This document shows positions 1 to 6,600 of a DNA stretch of 11,742 bases, one piece after another. The position numbers and the translations under genes were made by a program. How positions within the stretch are numbered: position 1 is the first letter of the stretch; the number at the start of each line of letters is the position of its first letter. Under the pieces are notes generated by a model. That model saw only the letters and a program-made list of their open reading frames with translations, was not told where the DNA came from and did not search any database. Source of the DNA: Legionella genomosp. 1 (lineage in GTDB: Bacteria; Pseudomonadota; Gammaproteobacteria; Legionellales; Legionellaceae); assembly GCA_945865355.1 (NCBI GenBank), contig CAMBDN010000062.1:1-11742 (forward strand). Direction: 5' to 3'.

Positions 1-70
1 TCTGAGACAAACCACTTCCCTCATATTCCTTTATAAGCTTTCGCCAGTAATCTTCTTCTAGTTTCACCAT
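1..70 (-). CDS. Partial: N-terminus of probable IS66-type accessory transposition protein (TnpA-like)
   Basis: Only the first 23 codons are in the window; the gene continues past the left edge. The ATG at 68-70 (reverse strand) is preceded by a GAGGAG ribosome binding site three bases away. The visible residues include the motif W-R-K-L-I-K-E-Y-E-G-S-G-L-S-Q. It fits the conserved opening of the small IS66-family accessory protein, which has a helix-turn-helix fold and usually begins with a tryptophan, a run of Leu/Ile/Glu and then SGLS. IS66 elements need this protein together with a second small protein and the large DDE transposase; neither would lie inside this window. No clear IS66 terminal repeat is visible between this start and position 125; a GTAA followed by A/T-rich sequence (reverse strand, about 109-119) is the only faint candidate. 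With so few residues, another helix-turn-helix protein cannot be excluded. Confidence 0.4.
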   Translation of the reverse strand, partial: MVKLEEDYWRKLIKEYEGSGLSQ

Positions 71-125
71 GCTCTCCTCTTTTTATTGAAGTGCACAGTT
101 TAATTAAGTTTTATTTTACTAAAAG

Positions 126-407
126 GTGTATTTGGCCGAACGCATACAGCAAGGTCCATTAAACCTTAAAATAATGGGATTTTTTGAAACCTATTCGATG
201 GCGATAAGACGATCAGAATTGAGCATTGATAGAGTCCGTTTAGAAAGTATCAATGCTCGGGTAGAAACGCCTCGCTCTAATATTGAGAATGTACCGTTCA
301 TTAGAGAAAAAATTGGATTTTTTTCAGTCGATGTTGCCGAGAAGCGATCCGCATTACTATCGCTACTTGAAACATCTCAGCCTAAGAGACCTAAACTGGA
401 CTATTGA
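126..407 (+). CDS. Doubtful 93-aa reading frame, unrecognised
   Basis: This frame would begin at GTG (126), with ATG alternatives at 174 and 198. None of the three has a convincing ribosome binding site, and an in-frame stop (120-122) lies just upstream. The product would be hydrophilic, without a membrane segment or signal peptide, and with a basic C-terminal end (QPKRPKLDY). I do not recognise a family. The frame overlaps the last 7 bases of the convergent msrB-msrA gene and contains a perfect 11-bp inverted repeat (221-231 / 248-258), which argues for a non-coding stretch or a decayed gene. Since a transposition gene starts about 50 bases to the left and reads away, this could be the 3' remnant of a gene cut by an insertion element. 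Coding status is uncertain. Confidence 0.2.
   Translation: MYLAERIQQGPLNLKIMGFFETYSMAIRRSELSIDRVRLESINARVETPRSNIENVPFIREKIGFFSVDVAEKRSALLSLLETSQPKRPKLDY
221..258. repeat. Perfect 11-bp inverted repeat (hairpin)
   Basis: GAGCATTGATA at 221-231 is repeated exactly in reverse complement at 248-258, with a 16-base spacer. It lies about 140 bases beyond the stop of msrB-msrA in the direction of that transcript. No T-run follows it on either strand, so it is not a classical rho-independent terminator. It may be a 3'-end structure or part of a mobile remnant. Confidence 0.7.
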
Positions 408-1288
408 TGTACGTCCTTATCAAACCGTGCAACAGGCTGATGACAGTAAGGCAATTTATCGTGCTTGGCGTAATAATGTTGATGATAATCTTCCGCGGGC
501 CAGAAGGGTTGAGCGGCGAGCACGCGCGTGGCGACATCATAACCTTTCGCTCTTAACGTGTTCATCAACACCTCCGCCTGTTCATATTGCGTTTTATTAT
601 AATAAAAAACCGCACTTTGATACTGCTGACCTAGATCAGGCCCTTGACCTGCGCGCTGAGTCGGATCATGTATTTCGAAAAAACGCTTAACGACTGAAGT
701 GTAGTTCGTTTGGGCCGAATCAAACACAACTCTTACTGCTTCATAATGCCCCGACTTACCGGTGCATACTTCTTCGTACGTTGGATCAGCTATCGTTCCA
801 CCAGTATAACCAACCTCAACTTTTAATACGCCGGGGATACGGTTTAGAAAATACTCAACACCCCAAAAACAGCCCCCGGCTAACACGGCCTCTTCGCTAT
901 CTTTAACGATGTTATCTTGAACAAAATCGATAGATGCCGAGTTCACACAATGTCGACAATTTTTTGCGGTATATTGTTCCCCGTGAAACACATGCCCAAG
1001 ATGCCCATCACAACGAGCACAAAGAATTTCCATGCGCCGACCATCACTATCAGGCCGCGTCCTTACTGCTTGCGCAATATCGACATCAAAGCTTGGCCAG
1101 CCGCAGCTAGCACTGAATTGACTATCAGCACGAAACAACGCCAAACCACAACGCCTACACAAATAACTCCCCATAGATACAACGTCATTATATCTGCCCG
1201 TGTGGGGTGCTTCTGTCGATTTATCGCAAATAATACGTCGAGCCGCATCGGTTAAACTTGCTGTTTTATCTAGATAAGTCGTCATCAT
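401..1288 (-). CDS. msrBA: Bifunctional methionine sulfoxide reductase MsrB-MsrA fusion
   Basis: Reduces both methionine-R- and methionine-S-sulfoxide, free or in proteins, repairing oxidative damage with thioredoxin as the usual electron donor. With the chosen start the protein has 295 aa. Residues about 15-125 form the MsrB domain: zinc pairs C44-R-R-C47 and C90-A-R-C93, the GWPSF motif at 63-67, and the catalytic Cys114 in RHCVNS. Residues about 130-280 form the MsrA domain, with catalytic Cys140 in GGCFWGVE and the AEDYHQ segment near 265-270; Cys282 could be a resolving cysteine. The order B then A is the reverse of the well-known PilB-type arrangement but is a known family. No signal peptide is seen, so it is probably cytoplasmic. 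The frame is open up to 1363, but that would overlap the transglycosylase gene; the ATG at 1288 follows a weak GGA site and leaves a 22-base gap, so the two genes likely form an operon. Confidence 0.93.
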   Translation of the reverse strand: MMTTYLDKTASLTDAARRIICDKSTEAPHTGRYNDVVSMGSYLCRRCGLALFRADSQFSASCGWPSFDVDIAQAVRTRPDSDGRRMEILCARCDGHLGHVFHGEQYTAKNCRHCVNSASIDFVQDNIVKDSEEAVLAGGCFWGVEYFLNRIPGVLKVEVGYTGGTIADPTYEEVCTGKSGHYEAVRVVFDSAQTNYTSVVKRFFEIHDPTQRAGQGPDLGQQYQSAVFYYNKTQYEQAEVLMNTLRAKGYDVATRVLAAQPFWPAEDYHQHYYAKHDKLPYCHQPVARFDKDVHQ

Positions 1289-1310
1289 TCGTTCCGTTAG
1301 GGCTACGTTA

Positions 1311-2285
1311 TTACGGAGCTCGTTGACAGATATTATCGGCCAGATAACCAATAGCCCCCGCATAATAGATCGAGTTGTTATAACGCAAAATCATTTTATA
1401 ATTTGGATAAGCAAGAAACACAGGTCCACCATTTGGTTGAACGATGCTCGCCTTTAAATCTTGATGGGGCAACGCTTCACCACTGACAGTACGCACACCC
1501 AATGCATTCCACTCACTCACTGGCTTGACTATCGTCTTGCCTTCTAACTGAACATCAAACTTCGCCGGTAATTTGACATAGATGGCCCATGGTTCACCCG
1601 TTTGCCATCCGTTTATTTTCATGTAATTTGCAATCGACGCAAATACATCCGGTTTAGACCCCCAAATATCTTTACGGCCATCACCATCGTAATCCACCGC
1701 ATATTTTACCCAACTGGAAGGAAGAAACTGTGGTTGACCAGAAGCGCCAGCCCACTCTCCTTTGAAACTCTGCATCGTGACATGACCATCATTCAAAATA
1801 TGCAATCCTAGAAATAATTCCTTACGAAAAAAATCCTTACGACTAGAGTCATAGGCAAGTGTCGCCAATGATTTGATAACCGGGAAATTTCCCATATAAT
1901 TTCCGTAACTCGACTCCAAGCCCCAGAACGCCAAAATAAAACAGGGATCGACACCAAAATGATTTGCCACCTCATCTAATGTAGCTTTATATTTTTTATA
2001 CTGCTGGCGGCCTTCAACGATACGGTATTTGTCTACGCGGGAACTGAGATATTTTGCATAGGTCAGACGGTGTTCTGGTTGGGAGTGCGCAAGCCCCTTT
2101 ACTTGTCGGCTGGGCTCGTGGATATCAGCAAATGCTCCATCAAACACCTCTGGAGAAATACCTTGGGATAAGGCTTCTTTACGCACATCAGCCACCCAAC
2201 TACTCCAGCTTTGTTGTTCTGCGAAAACCATGTGCGACAGCAATAAACCAACACATGCCGTTAAAATAAATATGCACTTTTTCAT
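1311..2285 (-). CDS. Periplasmic lytic murein transglycosylase, MltB/GH103 type
   Basis: Cleaves the MurNAc-GlcNAc bond of peptidoglycan, leaving 1,6-anhydro-MurNAc ends; it acts in the periplasm in wall turnover. Of 324 aa, residues 1-22 are a signal sequence (MKK, a hydrophobic stretch, then VFA before EQQ). An LTAC lipobox-like string at 8-11 sits so early that lipoprotein processing is less likely but possible. The catalytic domain follows: Glu124 in AFWGLESSYG is the expected acid/base, then AGASGQPQFLPSSW (179-192) and an EF-hand-like loop DYDGDGRKDIW (198-208), as in the calcium-binding loop of Slt35. The length suits the catalytic unit without an added peptidoglycan-binding domain. 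The start is fixed by an AGGGG site six bases before this ATG; the frame runs open to 2366 but those starts lack such a site. The msrB-msrA fusion follows closely on the same strand. Confidence 0.93.
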   Translation of the reverse strand: MKKCIFILTACVGLLLSHMVFAEQQSWSSWVADVRKEALSQGISPEVFDGAFADIHEPSRQVKGLAHSQPEHRLTYAKYLSSRVDKYRIVEGRQQYKKYKATLDEVANHFGVDPCFILAFWGLESSYGNYMGNFPVIKSLATLAYDSSRKDFFRKELFLGLHILNDGHVTMQSFKGEWAGASGQPQFLPSSWVKYAVDYDGDGRKDIWGSKPDVFASIANYMKINGWQTGEPWAIYVKLPAKFDVQLEGKTIVKPVSEWNALGVRTVSGEALPHQDLKASIVQPNGGPVFLAYPNYKMILRYNNSIYYAGAIGYLADNICQRAP

Positions 2286-2328
2286 AACCATCCCCTTATT
2301 ATTATTCCTCATATTACAACATTTTATA

Positions 2329-2347
2329 AAAAGCATCATGTGCTTTT
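2329..2347. repeat. Short palindromic hairpin in the transglycosylase leader
   Basis: AAAAGCA at 2329-2335 and TGCTTTT at 2341-2347 form a perfect 7-bp stem with a 5-base loop. It lies about 45 bases upstream of the transglycosylase start, probably in its leader RNA or at an operator. It carries T's after the stem on both strands but is short and AT-rich, so terminator activity would be weak. Confidence 0.4.
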
Positions 2348-2389
2348 GTGCTAGGAGAACTGGCAAAAGCTCTGTCGATAAATCCTATT

Positions 2390-2419
2390 TTGTAGGAAAG
2401 AACAATTGATAGCTATACT
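2390..2419 (+). promoter_or_regulatory. Candidate sigma-70 promoter for the GAF-GGDEF gene
   Basis: TTGTAG (2390-2395) and TATACT (2414-2419) are separated by 18 bases and match the -35 and -10 consensus at four and five of six positions. Transcription would start roughly 55 bases before the ATG. The pick is by eye. Confidence 0.4.
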
Positions 2420-2481
2420 TAATAAATACGAATTATAGTTTGAATCGATACAAATTGTAGGAATGTTAAAAAGGAGTACTC

Positions 2482-3519
2482 ATGAAAGTGCCTGTTAAGC
2501 CGATGAACGAAATGACTCGTATCCATGATTTAAAAGATTTACATATTTTAGACACCCCAATAAATAAACAGTTTGAACGGATAACTCGGATCACTAAAGC
2601 ACTTTTTAATGTCCCTATTGTAGCTATATCTCTCGTTGATCAAGAAAGACAATGGTTTAAATCTATTCAAGGACTCGATGTATGTGAAACATCGAGAGAG
2701 GTGTCATTTTGTGGCCATACTATCTTGCAAGACGAAATTTTTTTAATCAATGACACGCTACTTGATCAACGTTTTAATGATAATCCATTGGTTATAAACG
2801 AGCCGAAAATTCGATTCTATGCAGGATTTCCTATTAAATCTAAAAATGGGAATAAAATTGGTACATTATGCATCATTGATATTAAACCAAGGCGTTTTAC
2901 CGCAGATGAATTGGAGCAATTAAAGGATATGGCCGCACTTGTAGAAGATGAATTATTAACCCAAAAAATAAATATGCTGCAATCCGAGCTTATACAAGAG
3001 CTGGACGAAGCTGAGCGAAAAAATTTAACGGATCCATTAACCAGAGTATGGAACCGTCGTGGTATAGAAGCCATTTTATTTAAACAATTGACGTTATGTC
3101 GCTCTCAAGAAAAATATTTTGGTCTAGCCCTAATGGATATAGATGATTTTAAAGATATTAATGATACTTATGGTCATATATGTGGAGACCACGTATTGAT
3201 TGAGATTAGCAAGTTTTTTATAAATTCGATGCGAGATAATGATTCTTTTGGACGCTGGGGTGGAGAAGAGTTCTTAATGATTGTCGACGTAACCCAAAAA
3301 AAGAAATTACTGGAAATTCTTGAACGATTAAGAGAGAAATTACACAATACTCCAATATTTTATAATGGGCATCAAATCCAAGTTACGATAACTGTGGGCG
3401 TTATATTAGTTGACTCTAGCAAAAAACAAAGTGTTTCGGAATTGGTTCATTTAGCAGACACAGGGCTTTATGAAGGAAAAAAAAGCGGTAAAAATAAAAT
3501 GGTTTTTATTGAATATTAA
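2482..3519 (+). CDS. Cytoplasmic GAF-GGDEF diguanylate cyclase
   Basis: Makes cyclic di-GMP from two GTP, the messenger that controls surface attachment, motility and secretion. The 345-aa protein has an N-terminal GAF sensor domain (about 28-158) with the SFCGHTI string (75-81) typical of GAF domains joined to GGDEF, a short helical linker (about 158-180), and a GGDEF domain (about 182-345) opening with LTDPLTRVWNRRG. The active-site motif is GGEEF (260-264), a functional variant; Asp219 and the DDFKDIND segment fit the metal and GTP site. RDND at 251-254, five residues before GGEEF, is an intact RxxD inhibitory site, so product inhibition is expected. There is no membrane segment or signal peptide. 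AAGGAG lies five bases before the ATG and settles the start. It stands alone on the plus strand, and its sequence looks more AT-rich than its neighbours, which may hint at separate acquisition. The ligand of the GAF domain is unknown. Confidence 0.93.
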   Translation: MKVPVKPMNEMTRIHDLKDLHILDTPINKQFERITRITKALFNVPIVAISLVDQERQWFKSIQGLDVCETSREVSFCGHTILQDEIFLINDTLLDQRFNDNPLVINEPKIRFYAGFPIKSKNGNKIGTLCIIDIKPRRFTADELEQLKDMAALVEDELLTQKINMLQSELIQELDEAERKNLTDPLTRVWNRRGIEAILFKQLTLCRSQEKYFGLALMDIDDFKDINDTYGHICGDHVLIEISKFFINSMRDNDSFGRWGGEEFLMIVDVTQKKKLLEILERLREKLHNTPIFYNGHQIQVTITVGVILVDSSKKQSVSELVHLADTGLYEGKKSGKNKMVFIEY

Positions 3520-3570
3520 GGGCAGTTGATCATTCAGATTTCGACGCACCACGACTGGAATTAAAACGTT

Positions 3571-4764
3571 TCACTCACTACGCAACGATACAATAGGCTC
3601 CATTGCCGCAGCACGACGAGCTGGGTAAAAGCCAAAAAAGATGCCGGTAAACGCTGAAACTGCAAACCCTGCGATGGGTGGCATAAAATGGATATTGAAC
3701 GGCCAATGACTAAAATAGGCGACTATCCAGGTAAAAATCAAACCAATAACAACGCCAAATATGCCACCAAGCAAAGACAACATGACCGATTCAGCAAGAA
3801 ATAACAGCTGTATTTCACTATTTTTGGCGCCCACAGCTTTGCGTATGCCAATTTCTTTTTTACGTTCACTAACCGAAACAAGCATCACGTTCATTACGCC
3901 AATTCCACCGACTAACAGCGAAATCCCGCCAATAACAGCAAGCAAAAGGGTGAAAATTCGACCCTGACTTTCCATGCTTGCAATAATTTGTTTGGCACTG
4001 CGAATAAAAATATTTAACGAGGGGGCTTGCTTCGCTACGATCTGCTTGATCTGCTCAATCACTTCATCAATAGGACTATCTGCTTTTAATAACAGCACAG
4101 CGTTATTAATTTTCACCTCTTTATTGACCAACACCATACCAGCAATGGGGATAATTGCAGCTTGGTTAATATCTTCATTAAAAAACCCGTTTTCTTTCCA
4201 GGGTTCTGCTACCCCAATGATCGTATACAAGGCCTGTCCGATACGTAATTGCTTACCCATCGGATCCTCCATATTCACCTCTTTTAACTGCTGCGCTAAA
4301 CCATTCCCTATCACACAAACATGTTCAAACGTTTCTACAAAAGAAACAAATTGTCCTTTCATCAAACCAATGTGGATGATACGCGCCAGCGACTCATCTG
4401 CGCCAATAATGACCCCTTTTAACGTTTTGCCTTGAAAACTCATGGGTTGGTACGTTGTACTATATGGTGCAATTTGAACGACGGCATGCAGCATCTGTGG
4501 AAATTGGCGCCAAAAAGAAAGGGGGATTTGCTCTTTGTTACTAGCCAGGCCATCCTGAGCACGCTGGTAAACTGATACCGCTAATAGATCAGTACCTAGC
4601 GCTTTAAATTGCGCCAATGCCTTTTCAGTCGCTAATTGACCACAGCTGATCAAAGCCACTACGGCGGCAGTTCCTACCAAAATACCTAAAACAGCAAGAA
4701 ATGATCGCAGCTTTGCTGCCATTAAGTTGACCAATGCGTGTTGGCAATGGTTAACAAAGGTCAC
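3571..4764 (-). CDS. ABC exporter permease, MacB/FtsX type
   Basis: Membrane subunit of a MacB-type ABC transporter. Such proteins do not move substrate through their membrane helices but couple cytoplasmic ATP hydrolysis to movements of a periplasmic domain, driving substrate from the periplasm through a TolC-type channel. The 397-aa chain has the expected plan: TM1 at about 20-43 (RSFLAVLGILVG, conserved in MacB), a periplasmic domain (about 45-265), then three TM helices at about 270-297, 324-350 and 361-381. The cytoplasmic segment SERKKEIGIRKAVGA (299-313) is the family hallmark that contacts the ATPase. In E. coli MacB the ATPase is fused to this part; here it is the separate upstream gene. 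The start is GTG, and GTGA overlaps the TGA of the ATPase gene by four bases, implying translational coupling. It is the last gene of the string and ends convergently with the diguanylate cyclase gene, with no clear terminator between them. Confidence 0.93.
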   Translation of the reverse strand: MTFVNHCQHALVNLMAAKLRSFLAVLGILVGTAAVVALISCGQLATEKALAQFKALGTDLLAVSVYQRAQDGLASNKEQIPLSFWRQFPQMLHAVVQIAPYSTTYQPMSFQGKTLKGVIIGADESLARIIHIGLMKGQFVSFVETFEHVCVIGNGLAQQLKEVNMEDPMGKQLRIGQALYTIIGVAEPWKENGFFNEDINQAAIIPIAGMVLVNKEVKINNAVLLLKADSPIDEVIEQIKQIVAKQAPSLNIFIRSAKQIIASMESQGRIFTLLLAVIGGISLLVGGIGVMNVMLVSVSERKKEIGIRKAVGAKNSEIQLLFLAESVMLSLLGGIFGVVIGLIFTWIVAYFSHWPFNIHFMPPIAGFAVSAFTGIFFGFYPARRAAAMEPIVSLRSE

Positions 4765-5453
4765 GTTGGTAATTCCGCAACAATTTGACCATCTGCCAAG
4801 GTGATCCGTCGTTCACATAGGGCTGCTACCTGCTCATCGTGGGTCACCAAAATAATGGTTCGTCCTTCGCGATGTAGCGCCAAAAATAATTTCATAATTT
4901 CCTTTCCTGTGCCCGAATCCAATGCTCCCGTTGGTTCATCAGCAAGAATAACGTGTGGTTCACCGACAAGTGCTCGTGCAATTGCAACACGCTGTTGTTG
5001 TCCCCCGGATAATTGTGTAGGGCAATGAAGTGCATACGACTCCATACCCACACGCGTTAACACATCGTGTACACGTTGTTTAATGACGTCCTGGGGCTCG
5101 CTGCGATAGGTCAGTGGCAAAGAGACATTCTGTGCCGCACTAAAACGTGGCAATAAATTAAATTGCTGGAAAACAAAGCCTATTTGTTGATTACGTAACA
5201 TTGCCAATTGGTCGTCGCTTAAACCGGCAACATTGTTACCCTGCAACAGGTAGTCTCCACTATCACCTTTGTCTAATAAGCCAATAATGTTCATCAATGT
5301 TGATTTTCCTGAACCCGAAGCACCAACAATAGCCACCATTTCGCCTTCATTAATAACAAGCGAGATGTTTTTTAACACCGCAGTTTCCGCACTACCAATT
5401 TGATATTTTTTTACAATATGAGTGAGTGAAATCAGCGGCATCGGTTTATTCAT
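4761..5453 (-). CDS. ABC transporter ATPase, MacB/LolD type
   Basis: Energises the neighbouring FtsX-type permease. All ABC motifs are intact in 230 aa: Walker A GASGSGKST (44-52), Q-loop around Gln96-97 (FVFQQFNLLP), signature LSGGQQQR (148-155), Walker B VILADEP (168-174) with a D-loop (ALD), and switch His205 in VTHD. The QQFNLLP and ADEPTGALD strings are typical of the MacB/LolD/FtsE branch, so a lipoprotein-releasing Lol role must be considered on this chain alone. The adjoining adaptor and TolC-like genes favour an efflux or secretion complex. The ATG overlaps the end of the adaptor gene by eight bases, and the stop overlaps the permease start by four. Confidence 0.94.
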   Translation of the reverse strand: MNKPMPLISLTHIVKKYQIGSAETAVLKNISLVINEGEMVAIVGASGSGKSTLMNIIGLLDKGDSGDYLLQGNNVAGLSDDQLAMLRNQQIGFVFQQFNLLPRFSAAQNVSLPLTYRSEPQDVIKQRVHDVLTRVGMESYALHCPTQLSGGQQQRVAIARALVGEPHVILADEPTGALDSGTGKEIMKLFLALHREGRTIILVTHDEQVAALCERRITLADGQIVAELPT

Positions 5454-6600
5454 AGGTAATCACATCGCCCACTTTCAGTCCCGAATCAATAATCACTTGA
5501 TCACCATGTGCCGCTCCTGTGACCACAGGGCGCGTGATAACGTCCCCTTTCCCGGCGACAACTTGCACGACGCTTTTTCCATTTTCTTGACTTACTGCGG
5601 CAATTGGAACCAAGAGCTTATCTATACTATCAACGGCTAATTCAATCGATGCGCTCATCCCCACTTTTATCCATTTTTGTTGCTTAGCGGTGAGGCCCTT
5701 TACTTCCACAATCGCTGAAAACGAAGGCAGGGCACCACCAGTACCGGTGGATGCCTGCGCATTTACGGCAACCAATTGACCCTTGAGTTCCTTCTTAGCA
5801 AACGCAACACCCCGAATGGTGGCAAGCATTCCCGGCTTTATTTTCTCAATATCGACTTCGGGCACATCTATTTCCACCCGGATCCCATGCAAATCACCAA
5901 CAAGTGCAAGAACCTCACCCGCTTTTATCGTCGAACCGACAGTGATCCGCACCGCTTTGTCATCATTTGCCTTAGGAGGGTAGAGTAGGACGCCGTCACT
6001 CGGTGATTTTACATGAATCAAATCATGCTTCCCGGACAATGCGGATCGAACCTTATTAAATTCAGCAAAGCTTAAACGGGAAAGATCTTGATAGGTTCCA
6101 TCCCCCATTTTTTTAACCATATCGGTCAATTTCCCTGTTGCCTGCATTAAAGTGACACGTGCTGTATTCAAACTGGATTTTTCACTCAAATAATTATTTT
6201 TAGATAGAAGTCCAGCCTGCCACAAGTCTTCTGTGCCGGTAAATTTAGCCCGTGCTATCGTATAACTATCTTTAGCCTTCAGATATTCAGTAAGGATGTC
6301 ATTGTATTGTTTTTGCAGTTCGGCTGAATTGAGGGTGAAGACAACTTGGCCCTTTTTAACGTGTTGGCCATAGTGATAATTCATGATTTCAACCACGGCC
6401 TCCATTGGACTGGTTAAAGCATTTTGCTTAAGGGGCTGAACAGACCCTGTGAAAAATAACGTTTTATGAATCGGCGACATGCTTACAACATAGGTCTTCG
6501 TCTCTGGTTTTTTATGCACCGGATGACTACCCTCGCAAGCGAGTAGAAAGCTAGAAAGAACCATGAGCAACAACCCTTTCATTTTCAGTAACTGCTTCAT
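5446..6600 (-). CDS. Periplasmic adaptor lipoprotein, MacA/HlyD family
   Basis: Membrane-fusion protein that bridges the inner-membrane MacB-type transporter and the outer-membrane channel. It has 384 aa. Residues 1-21 form a lipoprotein signal ending in the lipobox LLAC, so Cys22 would be lipidated; Glu at +2 is not the standard inner-membrane retention signal. Next come a beta-barrel strand (about 35-60), the first lipoyl half (about 62-92, SPMEAVVEIMNYHYGQHVKK), an alpha-helical hairpin (about 93-190), the second lipoyl half (about 195-240) with SPSDGVLLYPP, and beta-barrel and membrane-proximal domains (about 241-384). The helical hairpin has a Gly/Thr-containing tip region around 150-175. 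The ATG forms an ATGA overlap with the stop of the tolC-like gene, with GAGG and GGCGG upstream. Domain order and gene context support the MacA role; substrate cannot be read from the sequence. Confidence 0.92.
   Translation of the reverse strand: MKQLLKMKGLLLMVLSSFLLACEGSHPVHKKPETKTYVVSMSPIHKTLFFTGSVQPLKQNALTSPMEAVVEIMNYHYGQHVKKGQVVFTLNSAELQKQYNDILTEYLKAKDSYTIARAKFTGTEDLWQAGLLSKNNYLSEKSSLNTARVTLMQATGKLTDMVKKMGDGTYQDLSRLSFAEFNKVRSALSGKHDLIHVKSPSDGVLLYPPKANDDKAVRITVGSTIKAGEVLALVGDLHGIRVEIDVPEVDIEKIKPGMLATIRGVAFAKKELKGQLVAVNAQASTGTGGALPSFSAIVEVKGLTAKQQKWIKVGMSASIELAVDSIDKLLVPIAAVSQENGKSVVQVVAGKGDVITRPVVTGAAHGDQVIIDSGLKVGDVITYE

Larger units (their letters stand above)
2286..2481. promoter_or_regulatory. 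Divergent intergenic region between the transglycosylase and diguanylate cyclase genes
   Basis: This 196-base AT-rich stretch must drive both flanking genes. For the plus strand the best pair is listed separately (2390-2419). For the minus strand there is a perfect -10 hexamer TATAAT at 2432-2437 (reverse complement), but its -35 at 17 bases (CTACAA) is poor. A 7-bp hairpin sits at 2329-2347. TTGTAGGAA occurs twice (around 2390 and around 2455), a possible but unproven operator pair. Confidence 0.4.

Noticed and set aside
305..322. AT-only hairpin (AAAAAA / TTTTTT) as a terminator
   Set aside because: Homopolymer pairing only, no GC in the stem; not credible as an intrinsic terminator.
283..690. 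135-codon plus-strand frame overlapping msrB-msrA
   Set aside because: It lies mostly antisense to the well-supported MsrA domain, has no ribosome binding site, and its translation shows no family features.
917..1255. 112-codon plus-strand frame
   Set aside because: Antisense to the MsrB domain with its conserved cysteines; composition rich in Thr/Arg/Pro typical of a shadow frame.
3520..3570. Bidirectional terminator between the converging cyclase and permease genes
   Set aside because: The 51-base gap contains no stem followed by a T-run on either strand.
3974..4435. 153-codon plus-strand frame with hydrophobic stretches
   Set aside because: Complement of the periplasmic domain of the MacB-type permease, which has clear family motifs; no start signal.
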